A DNA stretch of 64,000 nt from CAWJJM01 sp963843275. GTDB lineage: Bacteria > Acidobacteriota > Thermoanaerobaculia > Multivoradales > JBCCEF01. Below the pieces are notes generated by a model. The model did no database searches. It was given only the letters and a program-made list of their open reading frames with translations, and had not been told where the DNA came from. The stretch's first letter is position 1. Each line of letters begins with the position of its first letter. The position numbers were made by a program, and so were the translations under genes. Positions 1 to 10,061 of this stretch are shown piece by piece. Location: assembly GCA_963843275.1 (NCBI GenBank), contig CAWJJM010000012.1, positions 186,001 through 250,000 on the forward strand, in the 5' to 3' direction.

Positions 1-766
1 AGCCGCGGAACAGCTCGAGGTTCTTCTCGGTCTGGCGGTCGAGCTCGACGGCCTCGGGGTCCTCGAGCTCGGCGGCGTCGACCACCACCTCGACGCCGTC
101 GAGCTCGCCGAGCTCCTTGAGCTCCTGCGGCGAGCACTTCGCCTGGGCCGGGCCGCGCCGGGCGAGGACGTGGACGTCGGTGACCCGGCTGGCGCGCAGC
201 GCCGCGAGGGCCTCGTCGGAGATGTCGGTGCTGGCGAGGTCCTCCGCCGGCCGGGCGAGCACGCGCGCGCAGTCGATGGCGACGTTGCCGATGCCGACCA
301 CGGCGATCTGCCGGTGGGCGAGGGCGTAGTCGGCGCCCACGAAGTCCGGGTGGCCGTTGTACCAGGCCACGAACTCGGTCGACGACCAGCTCCCCGGGAG
401 GTCCTCGCCGGGGATGCCGAGCCGGCGGTCGGTCTGGGCGCCGACCGCGTAGATCACCTGGTCGTAGGCGCGCAGCAGGTCGGCGCGGGTCAGGTCGCGT
501 CCCAGGCACACGTTGCCGAAGAAGCGGGTCCGCTCGTCGCGGGCCACCTTCTCGAAGACGCGGGTGACGAGCTTGATCTTCTGGTGGTCCGGGGCGACCC
601 CGTAGCGCACCAGCCCGAAGGGCGCCGGCAGGCGGTCGAAGACGTCGACGGAGACGGCGAGGCCGGGGGCATCGAGCAACGCGCCGGCGGCGTAGTAACC
701 GGACGGCCCGGCGCCGACGACGGCGATGCGCAGGGGGCGTTCCGGGGAGCTTCCGATGGCGTTCAT
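1..766 (-). CDS. FprA-type ferredoxin/adrenodoxin-NADP+ reductase, 5' part (gene runs off the window)
   Basis: This is the first 255 residues of a flavoprotein of the adrenodoxin-reductase/FprA family (normally about 450 aa), which passes electrons between NADPH and ferredoxin in the cytoplasm. The FAD-binding GAGPSG lies at residues 18-23, the family signature APFGLVRYGVAPDH at 48-61, and the NADP-binding GIGNVAIDCAR at 158-168. The ATG at 766 is preceded by GGAGGA at a good distance. It is divergent from the universal stress protein gene, and a TAAGCT -10-like element (792-787 on this strand) lies 20 nt upstream. The C-terminal part is beyond position 1. The family call is firm; the electron-transfer partner is unknown. 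Confidence 0.9.
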   Translation of the reverse strand, partial: MNAIGSSPERPLRIAVVGAGPSGYYAAGALLDAPGLAVSVDVFDRLPAPFGLVRYGVAPDHQKIKLVTRVFEKVARDERTRFFGNVCLGRDLTRADLLRAYDQVIYAVGAQTDRRLGIPGEDLPGSWSSTEFVAWYNGHPDFVGADYALAHRQIAVVGIGNVAIDCARVLARPAEDLASTDISDEALAALRASRVTDVHVLARRGPAQAKCSPQELKELGELDGVEVVVDAAELEDPEAVELDRQTEKNLELFRG

Positions 767-786
767 GGCAGATCCTCCGCCGGGCG

Positions 787-822
787 AGCTTACCCCACCG
801 CCGCCGGGCCGCGCGGTAAGCT
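787..822. promoter_or_regulatory. Divergent promoter/operator with AGCTTACC...GGTAAGCT inverted repeat
   Basis: AGCTTACC (787-794) and GGTAAGCT (815-822) form a perfect 8-bp inverted repeat 20 bp apart in the 90-bp gap between the reductase and the stress protein. Read outward, each arm supplies a TAAGCT hexamer that could be a -10 element, 20 nt and 34 nt from the two start codons. No clear -35 boxes are visible. The same element occurs at 43167-43215. Confidence 0.5.
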
Positions 823-856
823 GGAGGGGTTGAGCGGACGAGAGGAGGAGGGCGTC

Positions 857-1300
857 ATGTCCGACTACCGCAAGATCCTGGCGACCACCGATTTCTCCGA
901 CCGCGCCGGCGCCGGCGTGGCCGAGGCGGCGGCGCTGGCGCGCCGGCTGGGCAGCCGTCTGCTGCTGCTCTACGTCGTCGAGGACGACCTGCCGCCGATC
1001 CTGGTCGGCGTCTCCGAGGAGCGCCGCCGGGAGATCCTCGCCGAGCACGCCGAGCGCGCCGAGGCGGCGCTCGCCGAGCAGGCCGCCCCCCTCGCCGCCG
1101 ACCTCGCCGTCGAGGTGCGCACGCGGGTGGGGGTGCCCTCGCGGGAGATCGTGCGCTGCGCCGAGGAGGAGGGAGCCGACCTGCTGGTGGTGGCGAGCCG
1201 GGGTTACGGACCGCTCGGCCAGGTGTTCCTCGGCTCGACGGCGGAGCGGGTGCTGCACCACGCCTCCTGCCCGGTGCTGGTCGTGCGTGCCGCCGAATGA
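857..1300 (+). CDS. Universal stress protein, UspA family
   Basis: This 147-residue single-domain UspA-like protein is probably cytoplasmic and probably binds ATP. It starts with the typical YRKILATTDFS strand and ends with ASRG-x9-GST followed by AERVL and CPVLVVR. That is the G-x2-G-x9-G(S/T) nucleotide motif with the first glycine replaced by alanine. The ATG at 857 follows GAGGAGG. Its stop overlaps the start of the ApbE gene (ATGA), so the two are probably co-transcribed. The partner and stress signal cannot be told from sequence. Confidence 0.93.
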   Translation: MSDYRKILATTDFSDRAGAGVAEAAALARRLGSRLLLLYVVEDDLPPILVGVSEERRREILAEHAERAEAALAEQAAPLAADLAVEVRTRVGVPSREIVRCAEEEGADLLVVASRGYGPLGQVFLGSTAERVLHHASCPVLVVRAAE

Positions 1301-2412
1301 GCCCGCCCCGCCCCGCCGCCCGCCGCCCCCGCCGGCCGCTCGCGGTGACGCTCGCCGGCCTGGTGGTGGTGGCGACGCTGGTCGGGCTGGCCCTGTGGCG
1401 GGGGCGCGCCGGATCGCAGGCCACCGGCTACCGCTCGTTCTCCGCCGAGAGCATGGCGACGACGGTGGTGGCGCTGCTGCCCGCCGGGCCCCGGGCCGCC
1501 GCCGACGCCGAGGCGGTGTTCGCGGTCTTCCGCGACGTCGACGCGCGGATGAGCGAGTGGAAGGACAGCTCGCCGCTCGCCGCCGTCAACCGGAACGCGG
1601 GCGGGCGGCCGGTGCCGGTGCCGGCCGACCTGCGCCATCTCCTGCGCCGCGCCGTCGACGTGTCGCGGCTCACCGGCGGTGCCTTCGACCCCACCTGGGC
1701 GGCGCTGTGGGGGCTGTGGGACTTCCGCGCGGCGCATCCCACCGTCCCCGACGCCGCGGCGGTGGCGCGGCGCGCCGCGGCGGTCGACTGGCGCCGGCTG
1801 GAGATCGACGAGGCGGCGGGCACGGTGCGGCTGGCCGCGCCGGGCATGAAGGTCGGGCTGGGGGGGATCGCGAAGGGGTACGCGCTCGACCGCTCGGCGG
1901 AGGTGCTGCGGGAGCGCGGTGTCGACAGCTTCCTGCTGCTGGCCGGCGGCCAGGTCTACGCCGGCGGCGAGCGCCGCGGGCCCGACGGCGCGCGCGCCTG
2001 GCGGGTCGGCATCCGCGACCCGCGCGGCGCCGGTCCGGACGACCACTTCGCCCGGGTCGCGGTGCGCGACGCCTCGGTCTCGACGTCGGGCGACTACGAG
2101 AGCTCCTTCGTGGCGGACGGCGTGCGTTATCACCACATCCTCGACCCGCGCACCGGCTGGCCGGCCCGCGGCCTGACCTCGGCCACGGTCATCTCCCCCG
2201 ACGCCACGCTCGCCGATGCGCTGTCCACCGCCCTGATGGTCCTCGGGCCGGAGCGCGGGCTGGCGTTGGCGCGCCGTCTGCCGGCCGTCGAGGCGGTGCT
2301 GGTCGAGCCTTCGGGTCGGGTCGACCAGACCCCCGGACTGGCGGGGCGGCTGACCCTCGAGCACCCGCCCGGCGCCGCCGACGACGCCCGGCCGCCCGCC
2401 GGCCCGGGCTGA
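1297..2412 (+). CDS. FAD:protein FMN transferase, ApbE family, membrane-anchored
   Basis: This 371-aa ApbE-type enzyme covalently attaches FMN from FAD to threonine in target flavoproteins such as NqrB/RnfG-type subunits, on the outer face of the membrane. An N-terminal hydrophobic helix (about residues 16-36) acts as signal anchor; there is no lipobox. Family motifs seen are LGGIAKGYALD (about 188-198), the metal/flavin region STSGDYESSF, HHILDPRTGWPA and ADALSTALMVLG. The start overlaps the stress-protein stop by 4 bp. No Nqr/Rnf target gene is present in the window. Confidence 0.93.
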   Translation: MSPPRPAARRPRRPLAVTLAGLVVVATLVGLALWRGRAGSQATGYRSFSAESMATTVVALLPAGPRAAADAEAVFAVFRDVDARMSEWKDSSPLAAVNRNAGGRPVPVPADLRHLLRRAVDVSRLTGGAFDPTWAALWGLWDFRAAHPTVPDAAAVARRAAAVDWRRLEIDEAAGTVRLAAPGMKVGLGGIAKGYALDRSAEVLRERGVDSFLLLAGGQVYAGGERRGPDGARAWRVGIRDPRGAGPDDHFARVAVRDASVSTSGDYESSFVADGVRYHHILDPRTGWPARGLTSATVISPDATLADALSTALMVLGPERGLALARRLPAVEAVLVEPSGRVDQTPGLAGRLTLEHPPGAADDARPPAGPG

Positions 2413-2433
2413 GGCGATCGCTCCGCGGTGCGA

Positions 2434-2456
2434 CGGCCGGCCGCAGGCGCCGGCCG
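2434..2456. terminator. GC-rich hairpin in a convergent gap, possible bidirectional terminator
   Basis: CGGCCGGC (2434-2441) and GCCGGCCG (2449-2456) are perfect complementary arms with a 7-nt loop, sitting between the ApbE stop and the convergent lipoprotein stop. There is no U tract on either side, as is common in very GC-rich genomes, so the assignment rests on position and symmetry. Confidence 0.45.
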
Positions 2457-2476
2457 GCCATCGCCCCACCGGTCGC

Positions 2477-3067
2477 TCAGAGGGTCTTCTTCGCTGCCGT
2501 GGCGACGTCGGCCGCCAGCGGCTCCGCCGCCTGCCGCACCTTCTCGGCGCGGTCCTGCGCCGTGACGAAGTCCTGCGCCGCGAACGCCGACTCGGCCTCG
2601 GCCAGGGTCGACTTCAGCGCCTCGAGATCGGCCTGCCTCGCGGTGATCGCCGCGGCGGCGTCCTTGCTGGCCGGGGCCACGGGTGGCGCCTTTGCGGCGA
2701 CGCTCAGGGCGGCGCGGGCCGCCTCCAGCGAGGCCTGCGCCTCCCCCTTCATCCGCTCCTTGCCGGCGGCGGTGTCGGCGACGGCGGCGTCGCCCTCCTC
2801 CTTGGCCCGGGTGGCGAGCTCGGTCACCTTCCAGTAGCTCTTGAACAGCTTGGCCTGCTGGACCTGCAGCTCGGCCTCGGCCTGTTGCAGCGTCTGCTCC
2901 GCCTTGGCCAGCGATTCGGGGGCATAGGCCGCCGCGCCGGCGGTGCGCGCGGCCTCCACCGCGCTGTGGGCGGCGGCGATCTCGTTCCTGGGCTCACTGG
3001 CGCATCCGGCCGCGACGACGAGCGCCGTGGCGAGCGCCAACACTGCCGTGACCTTGGTCATCGACAT
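2477..3067 (-). CDS. Coiled-coil lipoprotein (DUF4398-like)
   Basis: This 196-aa envelope lipoprotein has an N-terminal signal peptide and lipobox VAAGC, which puts the lipidated cysteine at about residue 22. The mature part is rich in Ala, Glu, Lys and Gln and forms long amphipathic helices with SLAKAEQTLQQAEAELQ-type heptads. It resembles DUF4398-type lipoproteins often found next to OmpA-like proteins, but no OmpA gene adjoins it here. It is monocistronic, with a TATATT -10 candidate about 75 bp upstream. Its role is unknown; a structural tether between membrane and cell wall is a guess. Confidence 0.75.
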   Translation of the reverse strand: MSMTKVTAVLALATALVVAAGCASEPRNEIAAAHSAVEAARTAGAAAYAPESLAKAEQTLQQAEAELQVQQAKLFKSYWKVTELATRAKEEGDAAVADTAAGKERMKGEAQASLEAARAALSVAAKAPPVAPASKDAAAAITARQADLEALKSTLAEAESAFAAQDFVTAQDRAEKVRQAAEPLAADVATAAKKTL

Positions 3068-3142
3068 GGGCTACCTGTGCTTCCTCCGGATTCTCCCCAA
3101 GGGAGACCTGGGGCGGGCGCGGGATACGCCCGTCACCCTTCC

Positions 3143-3148
3143 AATATA
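3143..3148 (-). promoter_or_regulatory. -10 candidate (TATATT) for the lipoprotein gene
   Basis: An AT-rich island (about 3140-3175) stands out in this GC-rich sequence. On the minus strand it contains TATATT within GGGTGTATATTGG, about 75 nt before the lipoprotein start. A weak TTATTC lies 15 nt upstream as a possible -35. Confidence 0.45.
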
Positions 3149-3202
3149 CACCCTATCTGGAGAGAATAAGAGGTGAACAGCGGGTGGGACCGACGCGCGG
3201 AG

Positions 3203-3220
3203 GTTTCCCTTGAGGGAAAC
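3203..3220. repeat. Palindrome GTTTCCCT-TG-AGGGAAAC in an intergenic gap
   Basis: Perfect 8-bp arms separated by 2 bp lie between the SDR stop (3289, minus) and the lipoprotein promoter, followed by a smaller GCGA-GA-TCGC palindrome (3221-3230). It is downstream of the SDR gene, so it may be a terminator stem; the tight 2-bp centre also suits an operator. The rest of the 3068-3288 gap shows no gene. Confidence 0.4.
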
Positions 3221-3288
3221 GCGAGATCGCGTGTGTGGGCGATTCGGAAGTTTCCTCGAGGGGTGCTGGGCGCCGCCGTCGGTCCGCC

Positions 3289-4290
3289 TCAGGCGCGCAG
3301 GCGCTGCAGGCCCCACCAGCCGAGCAGGCCCAGGGCGCCGGCGCCGGCGGCGATCCAGCCGCGGCGCCGGTCGAGCTCCAGCTCCGTCGAGGTCGGCCGG
3401 GCGCGGTCGTCGAAGCTGCCGTGCGCGCCGCGGTCGCCGGGTAGCGGCGCATAGAGGTTGTTCGGGCGGTCGGGATCGATCGGCTCGTCGGTGAACTGCG
3501 AGTCGTAGCCGGTGCGCGCCAGGTAGCGGTCGCCGAGCCCCGGGGCGAGCTTGTTGCCGGCCATGATCATCGTCGCCTGGCCGCCCACCCAGACCTCGCG
3601 CCGCCCGGCGCCGGCGGCGAACACGATCGCCTCGGCCGCCACCTCGGGCTGGTAGATGGGCGGCACCGGCTGCGGGTGCCGCTCGAAGCCCACCACCTTG
3701 CTCCAGCCGAACTGCGGCGTGTTGAGCGCCGGCATCTGCACCATGGTGACGTGGATGTGCCGGTTCTCGTGCAGCAGCTCGGTGCGCAGCGAGTCGGTGA
3801 AGCCGCGCAGGGCGAACTTGGACGCGCAGTAGGCGCTCTGCAGGGGGATGGCCCGGTAGCCCAGCGCCGATCCCACCTGCACGATGACGCCGCGGTCGCG
3901 CGGCAGCATGTGGCGCAGCGCCGCCAACGTGCCGTGCACGGCGCCGAGGTAGTTCACCTCGGTGACACGGCGGACATCGGCCGCCTCGAGGTCCCGCACC
4001 CGCGACATCACGGTCACCATCGCGTCGTTGACCCACACGTCGATCGGGCCGAGGTCGCGCTCCACGGCCTCGGCGGCGGCGTCGACCGCGGCGGCGTCGG
4101 CGACGTCGGTGGGCAGGACCAGCGCCCGGCCGCCGCAGGCCTCGACCTCGGCGCGGGCTCCCTCCAATCCGTCGCGGCCGCGGGCGATCAGTCCCACGTC
4201 CGCGCCGCGGGCGGCGAAGGCGCGCACGGTGGCGCGGCCCACCCCGGCGGAGGCACCGGTGACGACGACGGTCTGCTTGCGGTGGTTCAT
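3289..4290 (-). CDS. SDR-family oxidoreductase with C-terminal membrane anchor
   Basis: This 333-residue short-chain dehydrogenase/reductase has the cofactor motif TGASAGVG (about 11-18), Ser in QVGSALGY and the catalytic pair YCASK. The usual NNAG motif reads NDAM. After about residue 260 the protein leaves the classical SDR core, has a polar linker and ends in a hydrophobic helix (WIAAGAGALGLLGWWGL), suggesting a C-terminal tail anchor. The ATG at 4290 follows AAAGGA. The substrate is unknown; the gene lies just downstream of the ASRT homologue on the same strand (25-bp gap), so they may share a transcript. Confidence 0.88.
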   Translation of the reverse strand: MNHRKQTVVVTGASAGVGRATVRAFAARGADVGLIARGRDGLEGARAEVEACGGRALVLPTDVADAAAVDAAAEAVERDLGPIDVWVNDAMVTVMSRVRDLEAADVRRVTEVNYLGAVHGTLAALRHMLPRDRGVIVQVGSALGYRAIPLQSAYCASKFALRGFTDSLRTELLHENRHIHVTMVQMPALNTPQFGWSKVVGFERHPQPVPPIYQPEVAAEAIVFAAGAGRREVWVGGQATMIMAGNKLAPGLGDRYLARTGYDSQFTDEPIDPDRPNNLYAPLPGDRGAHGSFDDRARPTSTELELDRRRGWIAAGAGALGLLGWWGLQRLRA

Positions 4291-4315
4291 GGCGGTCCTT
4301 TCTCGGGAGGGGTTC

Positions 4316-4690
4316 TCAGTCGGCGCTGTAGGCGATGGTCGACACCAGGGCGTTCTCCGCCTGGCGGGAGTCGAGCCGGGTGTGCTGCACGACCACCGGC
4401 ACGTCGGATTCGAGGACGCTGGCGTAGGCCGTGCCGGCGGGCACCGGCTCCGGGTCCTCGAGCTCGTTGAAGCGCAGGTGCAGGGTGCGCCGCGCCGGTA
4501 CCGTCCGGCGGTAGGGGCCGGCCGGCTCGCGGTCGGTGAAGAAGACGGTGATCTCGAGGTGGGCGTCGGCGTCGCCGGCGTTGAGGACGCAGGCCGTCTC
4601 GTGGCTCAGCATCTCCGGCTCGGGGCCGTGGCTCCAGGTGGGGATCCAGCCCTCGGCGATGGCCCAACGCTGCTTTCCGATCGGTCGCAT
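4316..4690 (-). CDS. Sensory rhodopsin transducer-family protein (ASRT-like), orphan
   Basis: The 124-residue product matches the family of the Anabaena sensory rhodopsin transducer along its length: RWAIAEGWIPTWSHGPEPEM near the N-terminus, then ITVFFTDREPAGPYRRTVPA, and VVVQHTRLDSRQAENAL near the end. ASRT is a soluble tetrameric beta protein that binds DNA and sugars. I chose the ATG at 4690 because AGGAG lies 5 nt upstream and the family begins here; an ATG 54 bp upstream has no ribosome site. No rhodopsin gene is in the window, so it probably acts independently of light. It may be co-transcribed with the SDR downstream. Confidence 0.88.
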   Translation of the reverse strand: MRPIGKQRWAIAEGWIPTWSHGPEPEMLSHETACVLNAGDADAHLEITVFFTDREPAGPYRRTVPARRTLHLRFNELEDPEPVPAGTAYASVLESDVPVVVQHTRLDSRQAENALVSTIAYSAD

Positions 4691-4800
4691 CTGTCGCTCC
4701 TGGCGGTGGTTCGGCTCTCTCCTGCTGCCGTGGAGGGGTTCCAAGAACCGTGCCGGTCCCGGCGCCGGCGCGGTGGCGCTGTGGCAAGATGGCAGCCGCC

Positions 4801-5199
4801 ATGATCGAGCTGCACACCCACGGCGAGATCGACTCCGACCTGTGCGGCCAACCGGTCGAGGTGGCGTCGGGGCGGGCGCGGGTCGAGCTCCTCACCACCG
4901 CGGCGATGGGTGCCGACCGCCACGGCCTGGTCCACGGCGGCTTCGTCTTCTCGCTCGCCGACCACGCCGCCATGCTCGCCGTGAACGAGCCGACCGTGGT
5001 GCTGGCCACCGCGGAGGTGCGCTTCGTCGCCCCGGTGCGCGTCGGCGAGCGGCTCGTCGCCGAGGCGAGGGTGGCGGCGGCGGAGGGCCGGCGGCGGCGG
5101 GTCGAGGCGACCGTCCGCCGCGGCGACGAGGTCGTGCTCGCGGGCACCTTCGACTGCGCCGTTCCCGCCCGCCACGTCCTGGCCCCGGTGGAGGGCTGA
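4801..5199 (+). CDS. PaaI-like hotdog-fold thioesterase
   Basis: This 132-aa single hotdog domain has the motif HGGFVFSLADHAAMLAVN (about 41-58), which forms the substrate helix of PaaI/acyl-CoA thioesterases. It probably hydrolyses or binds a small acyl-CoA in the cytoplasm. An ATG at 4789 is also possible; neither has a strong ribosome site. The stop lies 5 bp before the ThDP enzyme start, so these two form an operon and the thioesterase may act on an acyl-CoA made or used by that enzyme (inference). Confidence 0.85.
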   Translation: MIELHTHGEIDSDLCGQPVEVASGRARVELLTTAAMGADRHGLVHGGFVFSLADHAAMLAVNEPTVVLATAEVRFVAPVRVGERLVAEARVAAAEGRRRRVEATVRRGDEVVLAGTFDCAVPARHVLAPVEG

Positions 5200-5204
5200 G
5201 GCCG

Positions 5205-6962
5205 ATGGACGGGGGAGAGGTCGTCGCCCGGGCGCTCGAGCGCCACGGCGTCGAGCGGCTCTTCGCCCTCTGCGGCGGCCACATCTCGCCGCTGCTGGTG
5301 GGGGCCAAGGCGCGCGGGCTGCGCGTGGTGGACGTGCGCGACGAGGCGAGCGCCGTCTTCGCCGCGGACGCCACCGCGCGGCTCACCGGCATCCCCGGCG
5401 TGGCGGCGGTGACCGCGGGACCCGGCGTCACCAACGCGGTGACGGCGATCAAGAACGCCCAGCTCGCCCAGTCGCCGGTGGTGGTCTTCGGCGGCGCCAC
5501 CGCCACGGTGCTGCGCGGCCGCGGGGCGCTGCAGGACATCGACCAGCGCTCCCTGCTCGAGTCCGCGGTCAAGGCGGTGTTCGCCGCCGAGCGGGTGCGC
5601 GACCTGCCCGGCGTGGTGGGCGACGCCTTCGCGACCGCCGCCGCCGGCGTCCCGGGCCCGGTGTTCGTCGAGATCCCCGTGGACCTGCTGTACGGCGAGG
5701 AGCTGGTGCGCGGTTGGTACGGCGGCCGCCGCGGCGGCGGGATCGGCGGTTGGTTCCTGCGCCGCCTCCTGTCGCGCCACGTCGACCGCCTCTTCCGCGG
5801 CGCCGGGGAGGCGGCGGACGAGGTGCGCGAGGGCGGCGTGGTGCCGCTCCCCGAGCTCCCCGGCCCGGCGCCGGACGAGGTGCGTCGCGCCGTCCGCAGG
5901 CTGGGCCGCGCCCGGCGCCCGGTGCTGCTGGTCGGGGCGCAGGCGATGCTGGGCACGGGACGCGCCGGCGCCGCGGTGACGGCGGCGGCGCTGGCCGCCG
6001 CGGTCGAAGCGCTCGGGGTCCCCGTCTACCTCACCTCCGGGGCCCGTGGCCTGCTCGGGGCGGCCTCCGGGCTGCAGGTGCGCCACCGCCGGCGCGAGGC
6101 GCTGCGCCGGGCCGACCTGGTCGTCCTCGCCGGCGTGCCGGCCGATTTCCGCCTCGGCTACGGGCGCCAGATCGGACGGCGCGCGACGGTGGTCGCCGCC
6201 AACCTGTCGCGCCCCGAGATGCGCCGCAACCGGCGCCCCGATCTCGAGGTCCTGGCCCACCCCGGGCACTTCCTCGTCGAGCTGGCGCGCGGCGCGCAGC
6301 CGCCCGCCCGCCGCTGGCAGGGCTGGCGCGACGAGCTCGCCGAACGCGACCGCGAGCGCGACGCCGAGATCGAGCGCCAGGCCGGCGAGACCACCGCGGG
6401 CGTCAACCCCCTCCACCTGTGCCGCGAGCTCGAGCGCGCCATGGGCGACGACGCGGTGATCGTCGCCGACGGCGGCGACTTCGTCGCCACCGCCTCCTAC
6501 GTGGTGCGGCCGCGCGGGCCGCTGTCCTGGCTCGATCCCGGCGCCTTCGGCACCCTGGGCGTGGGGGGCGGCTTCGCGATGGCGGCGGCCCTGGCCCGCC
6601 CGGGCTCCGAGATCTGGCTGCTCTGGGGGGACGGCTCGGCGGCCTACAGCCTGGCCGAGATCGACACCTGCGCGCGCCACGGCCTGGCGGTGATCGCCGT
6701 GATCGGCAACGACGCCGGCTGGACCCAGATCGCCCGCGAGCAGGTGGAGGTGCTGGGCGACGCGGTGGGCACCGAGCTGGCCCGCAGCGACTACCACCGG
6801 GTGGCGGAGGGGTACGGCGGCGAGGGGCTGCTGCTCGAGCGGCCCGAGGACGCACCCGCGGTGCTGGCGCGGGCCAAGGAGCTCGCCGCGGCCGGCCGGC
6901 CGGTGGTGGTCAACGCCTGGATCGGCCACACCGCCTTCCGCAAGGGCTCGATCTCGATGTGA
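5205..6962 (+). CDS. Thiamine diphosphate-dependent enzyme, acetolactate-synthase/ILVBL (2-hydroxyacyl-CoA lyase)-like
   Basis: The 585-aa protein has the three-domain fold of ThDP decarboxylases and lyases. The N-terminal pyrimidine domain carries the activating glutamate in VDVRDEASAVFAADA (about residue 47). A central FAD/CoA-binding-like domain follows. The C-terminal PP domain has GDGSAAYSL and a GNDAGWTQI segment, the Mg-ThDP loop (GDG...N). The wording DAGWTQI resembles ILVBL/HACL-type lyases more than biosynthetic IlvB, and no IlvN regulatory subunit lies beside it. A role in cleaving 2-hydroxyacyl-CoA fits the thioesterase gene just upstream, but the substrate is unproved. Confidence 0.88.
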   Translation: MDGGEVVARALERHGVERLFALCGGHISPLLVGAKARGLRVVDVRDEASAVFAADATARLTGIPGVAAVTAGPGVTNAVTAIKNAQLAQSPVVVFGGATATVLRGRGALQDIDQRSLLESAVKAVFAAERVRDLPGVVGDAFATAAAGVPGPVFVEIPVDLLYGEELVRGWYGGRRGGGIGGWFLRRLLSRHVDRLFRGAGEAADEVREGGVVPLPELPGPAPDEVRRAVRRLGRARRPVLLVGAQAMLGTGRAGAAVTAAALAAAVEALGVPVYLTSGARGLLGAASGLQVRHRRREALRRADLVVLAGVPADFRLGYGRQIGRRATVVAANLSRPEMRRNRRPDLEVLAHPGHFLVELARGAQPPARRWQGWRDELAERDRERDAEIERQAGETTAGVNPLHLCRELERAMGDDAVIVADGGDFVATASYVVRPRGPLSWLDPGAFGTLGVGGGFAMAAALARPGSEIWLLWGDGSAAYSLAEIDTCARHGLAVIAVIGNDAGWTQIAREQVEVLGDAVGTELARSDYHRVAEGYGGEGLLLERPEDAPAVLARAKELAAAGRPVVVNAWIGHTAFRKGSISM

Positions 6963-6977
6963 GCCCGGCGCCGGCGG

Positions 6978-7733
6978 TCAGCCCGCGGCCGCCGACTCCA
7001 GGAAGCGCAGCGCGCGCACCCCGAACCAGCCGTAGGCCTCGCCGTCGACGAGGGCGGCGGCGAAGCCGCAGGCGGCGAGCCGCCCGCGCTCGCGGCCGAA
7101 GGGGTAGGGCTCGGTGGAGAAGAGCAGGACCGTGCGGGCCGGATCGAGCGCGTCGAGCTCCACCTCGGGGTAGGGCCCCGCTCGCGGCAACGGCGCCCGC
7201 CGGCAGCCCAGGTGGTCGAGCACCGACGCGATGAAGGTCCCGGGGCCGATCGCCATCAGCGGCCGGTCCCAGATCAGGTAGACCACCCGGTCGTGCGCCG
7301 CGCCGGGGCGGACGAGCCACTCGACCACCCCCGGCAGCTCTCCCGGCGGCCGGCCGGGCGCCGCCGGCGCCGCGGCCCGCCGTCGCCAGCGCGCGGCCCA
7401 GCCGCGCAGCCGTCCCGCGGCGGGCGCCTCGAGCCGGTCGGCCAGCCCGTCGAGCTCACGCCCCACGTCGTCCAGCGACCGCACGTGGGTGGCCAGCCAG
7501 GGCGCCGCCAGCCGCTCGGCGAGGCGCCGCGTGTTCTCCTCGCGGTCGAGCACCACGAGGTCGGGCGCGAGGGCGGCGATCCGCCGCGGGTCGACGCGCT
7601 TGGTGCCCCCGACCACGGGGATCGCCGCTACCCGCCCGGCCGGATGGACGCAGAAGCGGGTGCGGCCGACGACGTCGGCGCCCGCCTCGACCAGGGTCTC
7701 GGTCCACGACGGGACCAGCGACACGATCCGCAC
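6978..7733 (-). CDS. BtuF-like helical-backbone metal-receptor protein without signal peptide
   Basis: This 251-aa protein begins RIVSLVPSWTETLVEAGA and continues with GRTRFCVHP and PDLVVLDREENTRRLAE, the layout of the cobalamin/iron-siderophore substrate-binding (TroA/BtuF) fold. Unlike transporter binding proteins it has no signal peptide or lipobox, and no permease or ATPase adjoins it, so it may be cytoplasmic. The GTG start at 7733 has no ribosome site; a TAGGGT hexamer ends 6 nt before it, which suggests a leaderless transcript. The ligand is unknown. Confidence 0.8.
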   Translation of the reverse strand: MRIVSLVPSWTETLVEAGADVVGRTRFCVHPAGRVAAIPVVGGTKRVDPRRIAALAPDLVVLDREENTRRLAERLAAPWLATHVRSLDDVGRELDGLADRLEAPAAGRLRGWAARWRRRAAAPAAPGRPPGELPGVVEWLVRPGAAHDRVVYLIWDRPLMAIGPGTFIASVLDHLGCRRAPLPRAGPYPEVELDALDPARTVLLFSTEPYPFGRERGRLAACGFAAALVDGEAYGWFGVRALRFLESAAAG

Positions 7734-7739
7734 CGGCCC

Positions 7740-7745
7740 ACCCTA
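7740..7745 (-). promoter_or_regulatory. -10-like TAGGGT 6 nt before a GTG start (leaderless candidate)
   Basis: On the minus strand TAGGGT-N6-GTG sits at the start of the BtuF-like gene. A start site about 6 nt downstream of the hexamer would coincide with the GTG. No convincing -35 is seen. Confidence 0.4.
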
Positions 7746-7781
7746 TCCCGCGCCGTGCCGGCGCCCGCAGGGGAGCGGCGG

Positions 7782-7802
7782 GGCGGCCGCCGGCCGGCCG
7801 CC
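7782..7802 (-). terminator. GC hairpin after the S9 peptidase gene
   Basis: GGCGGCCG (7782-7789) and CGGCCGCC (7795-7802) are perfect arms around a 5-nt loop, lying 15 bp past the peptidase stop and before the BtuF-like gene on the same strand. There is no U tract. It probably separates the two transcription units. Confidence 0.4.
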
Positions 7803-7816
7803 GCCCCCGGGCGGTC

Positions 7817-9910
<2,094 letters not shown>

Positions 9911-10061
9911 GGAAGGGTCTCCTGCCGTCGGTGGTGGACGTTCCGGCGCGCGGGCGCCGGGCTCGTTGGGGGACGCCGCGGACGGATCTCGGCGGCTCTT
10001 GTCCACAAAACGGTTGCGAGGCGAACTCTATATGGGTGGAGACCGTGCGAAGGGAGGGCCG

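Noticed and set aside
4287..6929. Very long open frame antisense to the ThDP and thioesterase genes (about 880 codons)
   Set aside because: High G+C makes long stop-free antisense frames; composition is His/Arg/Gly-rich with no domain, and the plus-strand genes are clear.
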